Source: Bacteroides sp.
GTDB taxonomy: Bacteria; Bacteroidota; Bacteroidia; Bacteroidales; Bacteroidaceae
DNA: 58,206 nt
Assembly (NCBI GenBank): GCA_019414725.1
Contig: DXLM01000010.1
Span: 1-58,206 of the forward strand
Reading direction: 5' to 3'
Shown here: positions 1 to 8,904 of the stretch, in pieces
Layout: the number at the start of each line of letters is the position of its first letter
Numbering within the stretch: the stretch's first letter is position 1
Made by a program: the position numbers and the translations under genes
Notes under the pieces: generated by a model
Databases searched by the model: none
The model's input: only the letters and a program-made list of their open reading frames with translations
What the model was told of the DNA's origin: nothing

Positions 1-488
1 TTAGGAGGGAGTATGCCCGGTGTTTCCATAAAATACTGCATCCGTTTGAACAAGTCTAATGCTTTTACGGCATACGTCTGGTCACCGGATGCGATGGCAT
101 ATTCCGACATGGCGATGGCTGCGAATGACTCCGAGAAAATATAACGGCGTTTGCGCAAGGGAGTGCCTTCGGCAGTCACCTCGAAATACATACGTCCGTC
201 AGAGTCAAAACAATGCGCTTCTATAAAGTCTATTGTACTTTTAGCTGCTGCCAGCCATGCTTCGTTCTTTTCTATATTATTATACGCATAGGAACAGATA
301 AAAGCAAATCTTCCTTGGAACCACACCGATTTGGTGGTGTCCATCAAGCTGCCGTCCCGGTCAACACAGGTATAAATACCTCCATTGACCTTGTCCAGCC
401 CGTATTTCAGCCAAAACGGCATGATATTAGTGGTCAGATCTGTTTTGTATGATTCTGACCATTCTTTTATATAATCTATTGAAAACAT
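1..488 (-). CDS. nanE: N-acylglucosamine 2-epimerase (AGE family), C-terminus beyond the window
   Basis: Partial gene: the first 162 or so residues are read from an ATG at 488 and the frame stays open to the window edge. The N-terminus (MFSIDYIKEW, then NIMPFWLKYGLD, GGIYTCVDRDG, KSVWFQGRFAF) has the spacing and Trp/Arg pattern of renin-binding-protein/AGE epimerases, an alpha6/alpha6 barrel. The family interconverts N-acetylmannosamine and N-acetylglucosamine in the cytoplasm. The gene starts 12 nt after the sialic-acid lyase stop, so the two form an operon in which the lyase product ManNAc is the substrate here. Bacteroides species are known to use this AGE-type enzyme instead of the NanE/NanK phosphorylating route. 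A related sugar epimerase, such as cellobiose 2-epimerase, is less likely given the neighbour. Confidence 0.88.
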   Translation of the reverse strand, partial: MFSIDYIKEWSESYKTDLTTNIMPFWLKYGLDKVNGGIYTCVDRDGSLMDTTKSVWFQGRFAFICSYAYNNIEKNEAWLAAAKSTIDFIEAHCFDSDGRMYFEVTAEGTPLRKRRYIFSESFAAIAMSEYAIASGDQTYAVKALDLFKRMQYFMETPGILPP

Positions 489-500
489 CGTGGTTCTGGT

Positions 501-1415
501 TTATTTGTTACATCTTTCGAAGAAATTGATTGCTTCCAGTTCGGCTTTCATGGCAGCTTCTTCCTCATCTGTCATATTTTGGAATGGAGTCCGGTTCTTT
601 CCTAAATCCAGCCCTATCAGTTTCATGATGCGTTTGCCGCCAACGATGTTTCCACGATAGTGACAGATGACATTGATAACTTCCTGCGCGAAATTCTGGC
701 GTTCGCGTGCCAATTCCAGATCACCGGCTTTCCATGCTTCGATGATGCCTGTGAGTTCTTTGCCGTTATAGTTGGTTGTTCCACCGATACCGCCCTGTGC
801 ACCGCCCATAGCCAGACATGGAAGGATCGTTTCATCCTGGCCGTGCAACATGTCGAATTTGCCATTTTTATATAAACGGCATTGGTTGTATTCATACAGG
901 CTTTCGAAAGTATATTTGATGCCGGCGAAATTAGGAATGCGACCGTCTACGGCTTCCAAGAATGCTACCATTGAGAGGTATGCTCCATTGAAAGCTGGGA
1001 TATGATAAAAATAGAAAGGAAGTGCAGGAGCGCCGCATGCTATTTCTTCGCAGTATTTCACCAATTCCTCAATGCGTCCTACCTTCGGGAAAGGAGGTGC
1101 CATTGCTCCGATACCCCATGCTCCGATTTTCTGAGCGTGTTCCGCCAGACGTTTGCTTGATTTTACACAAGTGCTTCCTACATGGACAATGACTTTGAAT
1201 CCTTCGGGTGCTACTTCCATCCAACGTTCAGCCAGTTTCATGCGTTCGTCTTCTGTCAGCATATAGCCCTCTCCGGAAGAACCATTGATAAATACGCCTT
1301 GAAGTCCGTTTCTAACCAATAGTTGGCAATAGGCTTCAATCGGTTCATAATTTACTTCTCCGTTCTCATAAAAGGGAGTAAAAGGTGCGTCAATTAATCC
1401 GTGAATCTTTTCCAT
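501..1415 (-). CDS. nanA: N-acetylneuraminate lyase (DHDPS/NAL superfamily)
   Basis: 304 residues, the usual length for this TIM-barrel family. It cleaves sialic acid to ManNAc and pyruvate in the cytoplasm. Visible marks are the carboxylate-binding GSSGEG loop near residue 45, the Tyr of FYFYHIP near 136 and the Schiff-base Lys in GIKYT near 165. The GSSGEG/YMLT combination favours the NAL branch over dihydrodipicolinate synthase. It leads an operon with the AGE epimerase. A minus-strand promoter box TATATTTG lies at 1469-1476, back to back with the ROK regulator promoter, so control by that regulator is likely. In B. fragilis this gene is also called nanL. Confidence 0.93.
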   Translation of the reverse strand: MEKIHGLIDAPFTPFYENGEVNYEPIEAYCQLLVRNGLQGVFINGSSGEGYMLTEDERMKLAERWMEVAPEGFKVIVHVGSTCVKSSKRLAEHAQKIGAWGIGAMAPPFPKVGRIEELVKYCEEIACGAPALPFYFYHIPAFNGAYLSMVAFLEAVDGRIPNFAGIKYTFESLYEYNQCRLYKNGKFDMLHGQDETILPCLAMGGAQGGIGGTTNYNGKELTGIIEAWKAGDLELARERQNFAQEVINVICHYRGNIVGGKRIMKLIGLDLGKNRTPFQNMTDEEEAAMKAELEAINFFERCNK

Positions 1416-1468
1416 AGCCTTTAATTTATTTGAAATGAATATTTTATATTACTTAATCATGTTGCGTG

Positions 1469-1497
1469 CAAATATATAAATGATTTATGAAAACAAC
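1469..1497 (-). promoter_or_regulatory. Promoter of the sialic-acid operon
   Basis: Read on the minus strand, TATATTTG at 1476-1469 matches the Bacteroides -7 element TAnnTTTG exactly, with a weak -33 element GTTG at 1497-1494, 17 nt away. It lies 54 nt upstream of the nanA start. The rest of the 305-nt space between nanA and the ROK gene is AT-rich, and I see no convincing operator palindrome in it. Confidence 0.6.
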
Positions 1498-1666
1498 AAG
1501 TGAAAACTAAATTTATTTATTAATAATCACTCTTTTAATAAATAGAAAGATAAATAAGCGACTTAGAAACGTTCTTTAAATGTATATGGAAAATGGAATT
1601 GTTACAAAAAATGATAATTAGCTTACATCTTCTAAAATAATTTTTGAAAATTCTCTTTAAATGTGA

Positions 1667-1696
1667 TTTGATTTCATAAAAAAATAACTATATTTG
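1667..1696 (+). promoter_or_regulatory. Promoter of the ROK regulator gene
   Basis: A -33 TTTG at 1667-1670 is followed after 18 nt by TATATTTG at 1689-1696, a full match to the Bacteroides -7 consensus. A longer reading of the regulator from TTG at 1694 would start inside this promoter, which argues for the ATG at 1721. Confidence 0.7.
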
Positions 1697-1720
1697 TGGA
1701 CATTAACGGAATATTTTATT

Positions 1721-2926
1721 ATGGGTGAGAATTTGTTGAAAGAAATTGAAAAGGGCTCAAAGATGGCTGTGATGAAGAAGAAAATCATTACCCATTATAT
1801 TTATAATGGAAGCTCTACGATTACTGATTTAGCAAGAGAGATGGATTTAAGTGTGCCTACAGTTACAAAATTCATTGATGAAATGTGTGAGGAAGGTTAC
1901 ATTAACGACTATGGAAAGCTGGAAACCAGTGGGGGAAGACATCCCAGTTTGTATGGTTTGAATGCAGATTCCGGATATTTTGTAGGTGTTGAAGTGCGTC
2001 AGTTTTCCATTAACTTAGGGTTGATAAATTTTAAAGGAGATGTAGTTCAGCTAAAAATGAATGTTCCTTTTAAAGCGAAGAATACCCCTGAGAGTTTAGA
2101 CGAATTGTGTAAGTTGATTAAACATTTTCTTCAAAAAGTCAGTGTTGAGAAAGATAAGATATTAAATATTAATGTAAATCTTTCCGGGCGTGTGAATCCG
2201 GATTTGGGATATAGTTACAGTATATTCAATTTTGATGAGCGCCCGTTGACGGATGTCATATCAGAAAAGGTGGGTGGTTATCGTGTTTCTATTGATAACG
2301 ATACTCGTGCTATGATTTACGGTGAGTATATGCAAGGTGTTGTGAAAGGTGAGAAGAATATCATCTTTATCAATGTCAGTTGGGGATTGGGTATGGGAAT
2401 TATCATTGATGGAAAGATTTATAAAGGAAAATCTGGTTTCTCTGGCGAATTCGGGCATAATTTTGGATATGAGAATGAGATTATCTGCCATTGTGGGAAA
2501 AAAGGATGCATAGAAACGGAAGTTTCGGGGGCTGCTTTGCATCGTATTCTGTTGGAACATATTAATAATGGTGAAAACTCTATTATCTCCAATACCAAGA
2601 AAAATTTGGAAGATTTGACCTTGGATGATATCATTGATGCGGTAAATAAGGAAGATTTGCTGTGTATTGAACTGGTGGAAGAAATCGGAGTGAAATTAGG
2701 TCGCCATGTAGCGGGACTTATTAATATATTTAATCCGGAGCTAGTCATTATTGGTGGTGCATTGTCACGTACAGGTGATTATTTGACACAACCCATCACT
2801 ACAGCTATTCGAAAATATACACTGAACTTGATGAACCGTGATTCTGTTATTGTAGAATCTAAATTGAAAGAAAGAGCCGGGATCATCGGTGCTTGTATGT
2901 TGTCGCGCAGTAAACTGTTTGAATAA
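1721..2926 (+). CDS. ROK-family transcriptional regulator, probably of sialic-acid/amino-sugar use
   Basis: 401 residues from ATG 1721. The N-terminal 75 or so residues form a winged helix-turn-helix (SSTITDLAREMDLSVPTVTKFIDEM), followed by the linker ETSGGRHP. The rest is a ROK sugar-kinase fold with the zinc motif CHCGKKGCIE and GHNFGYE just before it, the layout of NagC/Mlc/XylR repressors. It is divergent from nanA-nanE with only 305 nt between, so it most likely senses a sialic-acid or amino-sugar intermediate and represses that operon. In B. fragilis a ROK protein (RokA) is the GlcNAc kinase of this pathway, but the DNA-binding N-terminus here argues for a regulator. Function by family: strong; the ligand is inferred. 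Confidence 0.85.
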   Translation: MGENLLKEIEKGSKMAVMKKKIITHYIYNGSSTITDLAREMDLSVPTVTKFIDEMCEEGYINDYGKLETSGGRHPSLYGLNADSGYFVGVEVRQFSINLGLINFKGDVVQLKMNVPFKAKNTPESLDELCKLIKHFLQKVSVEKDKILNINVNLSGRVNPDLGYSYSIFNFDERPLTDVISEKVGGYRVSIDNDTRAMIYGEYMQGVVKGEKNIIFINVSWGLGMGIIIDGKIYKGKSGFSGEFGHNFGYENEIICHCGKKGCIETEVSGAALHRILLEHINNGENSIISNTKKNLEDLTLDDIIDAVNKEDLLCIELVEEIGVKLGRHVAGLINIFNPELVIIGGALSRTGDYLTQPITTAIRKYTLNLMNRDSVIVESKLKERAGIIGACMLSRSKLFE

Positions 2927-2937
2927 ATATGGCGAAT

Positions 2938-2979
2938 TAAAAATAAATAGGGGCTTAAATAAGCCCCTATTTATTTTTA
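2938..2979. terminator. Bidirectional terminator between ROK and HAD genes
   Basis: A near-perfect inverted repeat with a GC core (AGGGGCTT/AAGCCCCT), a 4-nt AAAT loop (2957-2960) and A/T tails on both sides gives up to 19 paired bases. It serves two convergent genes. The TAG stop of the HAD gene (2967-2969) lies inside the hairpin. Confidence 0.85.
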
Positions 2980-3701
2980 ATAGTTTGCTTTAGTGTTTCC
3001 CAATTTTCATTGAAATCGGGCATGGAATGAAAAAGTAAATTCGCTCCTTCATTCAGTAACACATTGTCGTGCAATGGTCCTGTATTCACGGCGATGGTAA
3101 AAATACCGGCTGCAACTCCCGCCTGTACACCTAGTGGTGCATTTTCTATTACTAACGCTTCATTGGGTTTAAAGCCGCCTTTCTTTAGGGCCATCAGATA
3201 TGGTTCCGGATTTGGTTTCCCATATTTCACATCAAAGGCGGTAACCATTAAGTTGGCTTGGAATATGCCCGGAAAATTATGATTCAATCGGTCCAATAAC
3301 GAAGTTTGTCCCGAACCGGTTACTACCATCGGAGTCAGTCCTTCACTCTTTATTTTAGTCAATACTTCCAGTGCGCCGGGCATCCGTTCTGCTTTGGGGC
3401 ATTTGTTGAATTCTTCAGTTTTGGCTTGGTAGATAGCTTTTATTTCTTCTTCAGTAGCATCATGCCCACGTTCCCGACGACTTACTATATTGATCGTAGA
3501 TGCACCGGTACGCCCTTCGTGCATATAAGCTTCTTCTCGGCTGAGGCCGAAACCGAAGCGTTTCATTATTTTATGCCATGACTCAGCATGGTTGGGCATG
3601 GAGTCGAACAGCACGCCGTCCATATCGAATAATACGGCTTTCAAGTCGATGGATTCGTATCCATGAGTATGAAGATAGTTATTTATCGCTTCTTTAAACA
3701 T
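2967..3701 (-). CDS. HAD-superfamily phosphatase, beta-phosphoglucomutase-like
   Basis: 244 residues. The nucleophile motif DMDGVLFDS (residues 26-34), a Thr/Ser motif VVTGSG near 126, a Lys in KYGKPNPEPY near 160 and the acidic motif VIENAPLGVQAG near 180 give the four HAD motifs with a C1-type alpha-helical cap. Members are small-molecule phosphatases or beta-phosphoglucomutases in the cytoplasm. The family signature does not settle the substrate. The gene sits downstream of the lysS-gpsA-pgi operon, separated by hairpins, so it may have its own promoter. DxDGxxxDS with SGS-type motif II would also suit a sugar phosphatase. Confidence 0.85.
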   Translation of the reverse strand: MFKEAINNYLHTHGYESIDLKAVLFDMDGVLFDSMPNHAESWHKIMKRFGFGLSREEAYMHEGRTGASTINIVSRRERGHDATEEEIKAIYQAKTEEFNKCPKAERMPGALEVLTKIKSEGLTPMVVTGSGQTSLLDRLNHNFPGIFQANLMVTAFDVKYGKPNPEPYLMALKKGGFKPNEALVIENAPLGVQAGVAAGIFTIAVNTGPLHDNVLLNEGANLLFHSMPDFNENWETLKQTIKNK

Positions 3702-3754
3702 AGAATAAATGTATAGTTATTACTTCCAAAGGTGTGACCGTTGGATTGGAATAA

Positions 3755-3801
3755 AGTGAAGAATCTGCAAGCATTTGATGGATGCTTTCAGATTCTTCAC
3801 T
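3755..3801 (-). terminator. Long hairpin after pgi
   Basis: Arms AGTGAAGAATCTG (3755-3767) and CAGATTCTTCACT (3789-3801) pair over 13 bp. A C/T mismatch follows, then 6 more pairs (AAGCAT/ATGCTT). A second, looser inverted repeat (ATTCGGAATG / CATTCTGAAT, about 3805-3839) lies between it and the pgi stop. There is no long U tract, so it may act as an mRNA-end stabiliser as much as a terminator. Confidence 0.6.
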
Positions 3802-3850
3802 GTTATTCGGAATGACATTGATAAATGGCATTCTGAATAGGTTCTTGATA

Positions 3851-5194
3851 TTATAATCTAGCTTGGATAGCTTTAGACTCTTCTTCGTATCCCGGTTTAT
3901 TCAACAAAGCAAACATATTTTTCTTGTATGCTTCCACGCCTGGTTGGTTGAACGGATTTACTTCCAGCAAATAACCGCTGATACCACAAGCTTTTTCAAA
4001 GAAATAGATGATTTCTCCCAGGTAGTATTCATTCAGTTCGGGTACAATCAGTCGCATATTGGGTACACCACCGTCAACGTGTGCCAGCTGAGTACCTAGT
4101 TCTGCCATCTTGTTCACTTCGTCTACACGCTTTCCTGCCAAGAAATTCAAGCCATCCAAATTTTCGCTGTCCGAAGGAACTTGAAGCGTATGTTCCGGGT
4201 TTTCGATAGAGATAACTGTTTCGAAGATAGTACGTTCACCTTCCTGAATCCACTGTCCCATAGAATGGAGATCGGTAGAGAAGTCGACGGCAGACGGATA
4301 AATACCTTTACCATCCTTACCTTCGGATTCACCGTACAATTGTTTCCACCATTCGTTCATATAGTGCAGTTTGGGATTGAAGTTTACCAAAATCTCAATC
4401 TTCTTTCCGTCTTTATACAATTCATTGCGGGTGGCAGCATAAACAGCGGCAGGATTTTCGGCAAACGGAGTAGCCGGACCACATATTGTTTCCATCGTGC
4501 GTGCGCCTTCCACTAGTTTCTCAATGTCAAATCCTGCCACTGCGATAGGCAGCAAACCTACTGGAGTAAGGACAGAGAAACGACCGCCTACATTATCGGG
4601 GATAATGAAAGTCTGATATCCTTCCTTGTCGGCTGTAACACGTGCGGCACCCTTTTTGGCATCTGTAACGGCAACAATCACTTTCTTCGCCATTTCCTTG
4701 CCAAGCTGGTCTTCACACTGTTTTTTCAGTAAACGGAAAGCTAAGGCGGTTTCTGTAGTAGTACCAGACTTGGAAATATTAATTACACCGAACTTTTTGT
4801 CCTTCAAGTATTCAGTCAACTCGAACAAGTAATCTTCGCCGATATTGTGGCCTGCAAAAACGATGACGGGTCCGTCTTGTTTTGCTTTCAACCATTGAAA
4901 ACTATTGGATAAAGCTTCTATTACGGCACGTGCTCCCAGATAGCTTCCACCGATACCTGCTACGACTACTACTTCGCAGTTGTCGCGCAGAACCTGGGCA
5001 GTAGCTTTCAAGTCAGCCAAATGTTCGGCTGTTATAGACGATGGCAAATGCAACCAACCCAAGAAGTCATTACCTTTACCTGTACCGTTTTCCAATGTTT
5101 CCATGCAGGCTTTCACCTGAGGTTCGTAAGCAGCGATTGTTTCCTTAGAAACAAAACCGGCTACTTTGTCGATGTTTAAACTAATATTCTTCAT
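3851..5194 (-). CDS. pgi: Glucose-6-phosphate isomerase
   Basis: 447 residues, the shorter Bacillus/Bacteroides-type PGI. It interconverts glucose-6-phosphate and fructose-6-phosphate in the cytoplasm. Recognisable are GIGGSYLGARAV (80-91), the sugar-phosphate-binding SKSGTTTE near 142, the GGRFSVLTPVG segment near 205 with its active-site Arg, and the C-terminal motif ending in NPFNQPGVEAYK, which holds the conserved Gln and catalytic Lys. It is the last gene of lysS-gpsA-pgi, 13 nt after gpsA. Confidence 0.97.
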   Translation of the reverse strand: MKNISLNIDKVAGFVSKETIAAYEPQVKACMETLENGTGKGNDFLGWLHLPSSITAEHLADLKATAQVLRDNCEVVVVAGIGGSYLGARAVIEALSNSFQWLKAKQDGPVIVFAGHNIGEDYLFELTEYLKDKKFGVINISKSGTTTETALAFRLLKKQCEDQLGKEMAKKVIVAVTDAKKGAARVTADKEGYQTFIIPDNVGGRFSVLTPVGLLPIAVAGFDIEKLVEGARTMETICGPATPFAENPAAVYAATRNELYKDGKKIEILVNFNPKLHYMNEWWKQLYGESEGKDGKGIYPSAVDFSTDLHSMGQWIQEGERTIFETVISIENPEHTLQVPSDSENLDGLNFLAGKRVDEVNKMAELGTQLAHVDGGVPNMRLIVPELNEYYLGEIIYFFEKACGISGYLLEVNPFNQPGVEAYKKNMFALLNKPGYEEESKAIQARL

Positions 5195-5207
5195 TGTATC
5201 TGATATT

Positions 5208-6203
5208 TTATCTGAATGAATCAGTTAATAATTTAATCTCAATCATGGGCGAGATGCGCTCATATAAAATATTATAAACGGCATCTACGATAGGCATGTT
5301 CACGTGCAAGTGCTTGTTTAGCTCCTTGATACATTTCGTTCCGTAGTATCCTTCGGCAATCATTTCCATTTCTATCTGTGCGCTTTTTACGGAATAACCT
5401 TTACCAATCATGGTTCCGAATACGCGGTTCCGGCTGAAATTGGAATAGGAGGTAACCAACAAGTCACCCAGATAAGCGGAATCATCAATAGAACGCTCTA
5501 CGGGATGTACGGTATTCAGGAAGCGGTTCATCTCTTGAATGGCATTTGAAATCAATACAGCCTGAAAATTGTCGCCATATTTCAGACCGCTGCAAATTCC
5601 AGCGGCGATAGCATAAATATTCTTCAATACCGAAGCGTATTCTATACCTGCCACATCCGGGCTTACAGAAGTTTTTATGTAATGTCCGGCCAGCTGCCGG
5701 GCGAATATCTTCGCCTTGTCAATGTCTTTACATCCGATAGTCAGATAGGAAAGACGCTCCAAGGCTACTTCTTCTGCGTGGCACGGACCTGCAATGACGG
5801 CTATATTCTCTTCGGGAACACCGTATACCTGATGAAAATAATCGGAAACAATCAGGTTCTCGTCAGGGACGATACCCTTGATAGCAGTGACAATGAACTT
5901 GTCCTTTATTTTGGTTTTCAGCTTTTTCAGGTGGCTTTTCAGATAAGGAGAGGGGGTAACGAATATCAGGGTATCCGATTCCTTTACTATCTTGTTGATA
6001 TCTGAAGAGAAGTTGATGTTCTTTATTTCAAAGCGCACACTTGTCAGATAAGCCGGATTATGTCCCAAACGTTTGAATTCTTCAATTCGGTCGTCGCGGC
6101 GCATATACCAGTTGATTGATTCAGCCTGAGCCAAGACTATTTTTGCAATAGCCGTGGCCCAGCTGCCACCACCCATTATCGCTATTTTACCGGGCAATTT
6201 CAT
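5208..6203 (-). CDS. gpsA: Glycerol-3-phosphate dehydrogenase [NAD(P)+]
   Basis: 331 residues. It makes sn-glycerol-3-phosphate from dihydroxyacetone phosphate for phospholipid synthesis. The Rossmann start is IMGGGSWATAIAK (9-21); AGPCHAEEVA (near 140) and VLKNIYAIAAGICSGLKYGDN (near 190), with the catalytic Lys, are diagnostic. It lies 56 nt downstream of lysS and 13 nt upstream of pgi, so the three genes are probably co-transcribed. Confidence 0.96.
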   Translation of the reverse strand: MKLPGKIAIMGGGSWATAIAKIVLAQAESINWYMRRDDRIEEFKRLGHNPAYLTSVRFEIKNINFSSDINKIVKESDTLIFVTPSPYLKSHLKKLKTKIKDKFIVTAIKGIVPDENLIVSDYFHQVYGVPEENIAVIAGPCHAEEVALERLSYLTIGCKDIDKAKIFARQLAGHYIKTSVSPDVAGIEYASVLKNIYAIAAGICSGLKYGDNFQAVLISNAIQEMNRFLNTVHPVERSIDDSAYLGDLLVTSYSNFSRNRVFGTMIGKGYSVKSAQIEMEMIAEGYYGTKCIKELNKHLHVNMPIVDAVYNILYERISPMIEIKLLTDSFR

Positions 6204-6259
6204 GCTTATTATTTATGATGGATAATTGACAATTGGAATAATTCTCAATCTTTAAATTC

Positions 6260-7990
6260 TCAATTCTCAATTTTCGCAATCCATCCGGCAACTTCGTCCA
6301 CCGTAGGATTGGTTAATTCCAATTTATATTTTTTGTTGATTCCGCAAATGTCCATATGCAGCTTCTGCGGATTCACTTCTTTCATATCGCTCACCAGGTT
6401 ATAGCCTGCTTTCTGAATGACAGGAACCCAGTCTTCTGAAATTCCCAGTTCCATAAATTTGGCAGGAGTGTCTTTCGGAGTAATCTTTTCGGGACGCATC
6501 TGGGGGAAGAACAATACTTCCTGAATGGTAGACTGTCCGGTCATCAGCATCGTCAGACGGTCCATACCGATTCCCATACCCGAAGTGGGGGGCATACCGT
6601 ATTCCAGCGCACGGACGAAGTCTTTGTCAATAATCATAGCTTCATCATCTCCTTTTTCGCTCAGTCTCATTTGTTCTTCGAAACGTTCCAACTGGTCAAT
6701 CGGGTCGTTCAATTCGGAGTATGCATTACACAGTTCCTTGCCGTTCACCATCAGCTCGAAACGCTCGGTCAAATCCGGATTGCTGCGGTGTATCTTTGTC
6801 AGCGGAGACATTTCTTTCGGATAGTCGGTGATGAAAGTCGGCTGGATGTAAGTACCTTCGCAGAATTCTCCGAAGATTTCATCGATCAGTTTGCCTTTGC
6901 CCATTGTGTCGTCAATCTCCATATTGAGTTTCTGGCAAACTTCTCGTATCTGTTCTTCGTTCATGCCTGTCAGATCATAGCCGGTGTGTTCCTTGATAGA
7001 GTCCAGCATGGTGACACGTTTGTACGGGGCTTTGAAGTCAATGATGTTGTCGCCTACTTTTACTTGAGTGGTGCCGTTTACATCCAGACAGATTTTTTCA
7101 ATCATTTTTTCTGTAAATTCCATCATCCAGTTATAGTCCTTGTAGGCAACATATATTTCCATGCAGGTAAATTCAGGATTGTGCGTGCGGTCCATTCCTT
7201 CGTTACGGAAGTTCTTACCTATTTCATACACTCCTTCGAAACCACCTACAATTAGTCTTTTCAGGTACAACTCACTGGCAATACGCATGTACAGCGGCAT
7301 ATCCAGTGCGTTGTGGTGAGTTATGAATGGACGTGCGGCTGCTCCGCCGGCAATGGATTGCAGAATCGGGGTTTCCACTTCCATATAACCTTTTGAGTTG
7401 AAATATTCGCGCATAGAGCTATATACTTTACTGCGCTTGATGAAGATATCTTTTATCTCTTCATTCACAGCAAGGTCAACATAACGTTGGCGATAACGCA
7501 GTTCAGGGTCTTCAAACTTGTCGTAAGCGACTCCGTCTTTGTATTTTACAATAGGAAGCGGTTTGATAGACTTGGACAGTACGGTCAGTCTTTTAGCGTG
7601 GATACTGATTTCACCCATTTGGGTTCTGAATACGAATCCTTCTATACCGATAAAGTCACCAAGGTCCAGCAGACGTTTGAACACAGTGTTGTACATTTCT
7701 TTGTTTTCATCCGGGCAGATGTCATCACGGGTGATATACACCTGGATACGGCCTTTTGAATCCTGTAATTCGATAAATGAAGCTTTACCCATCACACGGC
7801 GGCTCATCATACGTCCGGCTACCGATACTTTGCGAGGTTCCTCATCATCCTTGAACTCAGCTTTTATATCTGTAGAAAATGCATTGGTTACATACTCAGC
7901 TGCGGGGTATGGCTCGATGCCCATAGCGCGCAATTCATTCAGACTGTTTCGTCTGATAATCTCCTGTTCACTTAGTTCTAATACGTTCAT
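6260..7990 (-). CDS. lysS: Lysyl-tRNA synthetase, class II, with C-terminal extension
   Basis: 576 residues. It charges tRNA-Lys in the cytoplasm. An OB-fold anticodon-binding domain (about 55-150) precedes the class II core, with motif 2 FRNEGMDRTHNPEFT (near 262) and motif 3 GMGIGMDRLTML (near 480). The E. coli enzyme ends soon after motif 3. This one continues for about 70 more residues (from PKDTPAKFMELGIS to the end), a lysine-rich helical tail. It is first in the operon; the minus-strand box TATTTTTG at 8020-8027 is a likely -7 element. Confidence 0.97.
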   Translation of the reverse strand: MNVLELSEQEIIRRNSLNELRAMGIEPYPAAEYVTNAFSTDIKAEFKDDEEPRKVSVAGRMMSRRVMGKASFIELQDSKGRIQVYITRDDICPDENKEMYNTVFKRLLDLGDFIGIEGFVFRTQMGEISIHAKRLTVLSKSIKPLPIVKYKDGVAYDKFEDPELRYRQRYVDLAVNEEIKDIFIKRSKVYSSMREYFNSKGYMEVETPILQSIAGGAAARPFITHHNALDMPLYMRIASELYLKRLIVGGFEGVYEIGKNFRNEGMDRTHNPEFTCMEIYVAYKDYNWMMEFTEKMIEKICLDVNGTTQVKVGDNIIDFKAPYKRVTMLDSIKEHTGYDLTGMNEEQIREVCQKLNMEIDDTMGKGKLIDEIFGEFCEGTYIQPTFITDYPKEMSPLTKIHRSNPDLTERFELMVNGKELCNAYSELNDPIDQLERFEEQMRLSEKGDDEAMIIDKDFVRALEYGMPPTSGMGIGMDRLTMLMTGQSTIQEVLFFPQMRPEKITPKDTPAKFMELGISEDWVPVIQKAGYNLVSDMKEVNPQKLHMDICGINKKYKLELTNPTVDEVAGWIAKIEN

Positions 7991-8019
7991 CCTGTTAAAA
8001 CATTAACTCAATTTGTTGG

Positions 8020-8027
8020 CAAAAATA
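8020..8027 (-). promoter_or_regulatory. Probable -7 element of the lysS-gpsA-pgi operon
   Basis: On the minus strand TATTTTTG matches TAnnTTTG and lies 30 nt upstream of the lysS ATG. No TTTG sits at the usual -33 distance, so support rests on the -7 box alone. Confidence 0.45.
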
Positions 8028-8064
8028 CGAAAGATTTTGCAAAGTACCTCATTAAGACGTGTTT

Positions 8065-8805
8065 TTATTTCGATAAAGCCTGTTCTTGAGCCAGTTCGCA
8101 CACCATAGATATCATGAACAGCACTCCGATTGCACCGCAGGCAATAATCAGGGCGAGATTAATCATACGGGCACGGAAAAGGGTGGAAGTATGCAGATGG
8201 GAAGCTGTGTATTCTTTAAAGAACAGATAAAGGCCCGGTACAGCCGAACTTGCCAGCAGAAAATCTTCAGGAATATGGAAAAAGTAAGTTTTGGTGAAAC
8301 CGATCAGTGCCCAGTGGCAGAGAAACATGACGAGAAAGATATTGACTCGTTTGGAAAATGCCAGCAGCAGTCCGATGGTGAAAACCGCTACCGAACAAGG
8401 CATTACAGGTGAGGTCATCATGGGAAAGCTCATCCCCCTTATAATGGAGAAGAGTGGATAGGCCAATGGCAACATACAAAGCAGGACGGCTAGTGCGGTA
8501 TGTTTGTGAGTCCGGTCAAAAGGGGTGTAGTTTACTTTCAGGTCATAAATCCAGAAGATGGCCATGATTCCCCAAAATCCTGCCAAAGCATTGTTGTAAC
8601 TTCTTGGTTCACAATAAATCATGTAATACACGGAAGCTATCCATACATTCAAGAATATGAGATATAACTTCATCGCTACTTTTATTTTTTTTGTGGGGCT
8701 TTTGAATAGAGAACAGGTTAAAATAATGCCGATAAGGGTGATAATAACTTGATAAATCCAGGTACCCGCATTGTAATGAGTGATTGTATCCCAAAAAATA
8801 TTCAT
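8065..8805 (-). CDS. Multi-pass inner-membrane protein of unknown function
   Basis: 246 residues, not recognised. About seven hydrophobic helices can be seen (near 18-36, 45-65, 72-90, 104-122, 133-150, 155-172 and 215-237), with short polar loops and a Lys-rich turn (FKSPTKKIK) after the first. The sequence resembles small integral-membrane proteins of Bacteroidales annotated as hypothetical. It stands alone: lysS follows on the same strand 75 nt downstream and a divergent thioredoxin-like gene is upstream. A TAATTTTG box on the minus strand at 8838-8845 could be its promoter. Confidence 0.7.
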   Translation of the reverse strand: MNIFWDTITHYNAGTWIYQVIITLIGIILTCSLFKSPTKKIKVAMKLYLIFLNVWIASVYYMIYCEPRSYNNALAGFWGIMAIFWIYDLKVNYTPFDRTHKHTALAVLLCMLPLAYPLFSIIRGMSFPMMTSPVMPCSVAVFTIGLLLAFSKRVNIFLVMFLCHWALIGFTKTYFFHIPEDFLLASSAVPGLYLFFKEYTASHLHTSTLFRARMINLALIIACGAIGVLFMISMVCELAQEQALSK

Positions 8806-8866
8806 CTTCTTGATAAGTTGGTAGTTATTTTGGGTGCCAAAATTACGAAAAAATGATGGAATAGCC

Positions 8867-8874
8867 TATCTTTG
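8867..8874 (+). promoter_or_regulatory. -7 promoter element of the thioredoxin-like/amidase pair
   Basis: TATCTTTG, a full match to TAnnTTTG, lies 30 nt upstream of the ATG at 8905. No clear -33 TTTG was found at the normal distance. Confidence 0.55.
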
Positions 8875-8904
8875 TAGCGAATATATAAAAATAAGAGAAG
8901 AACG

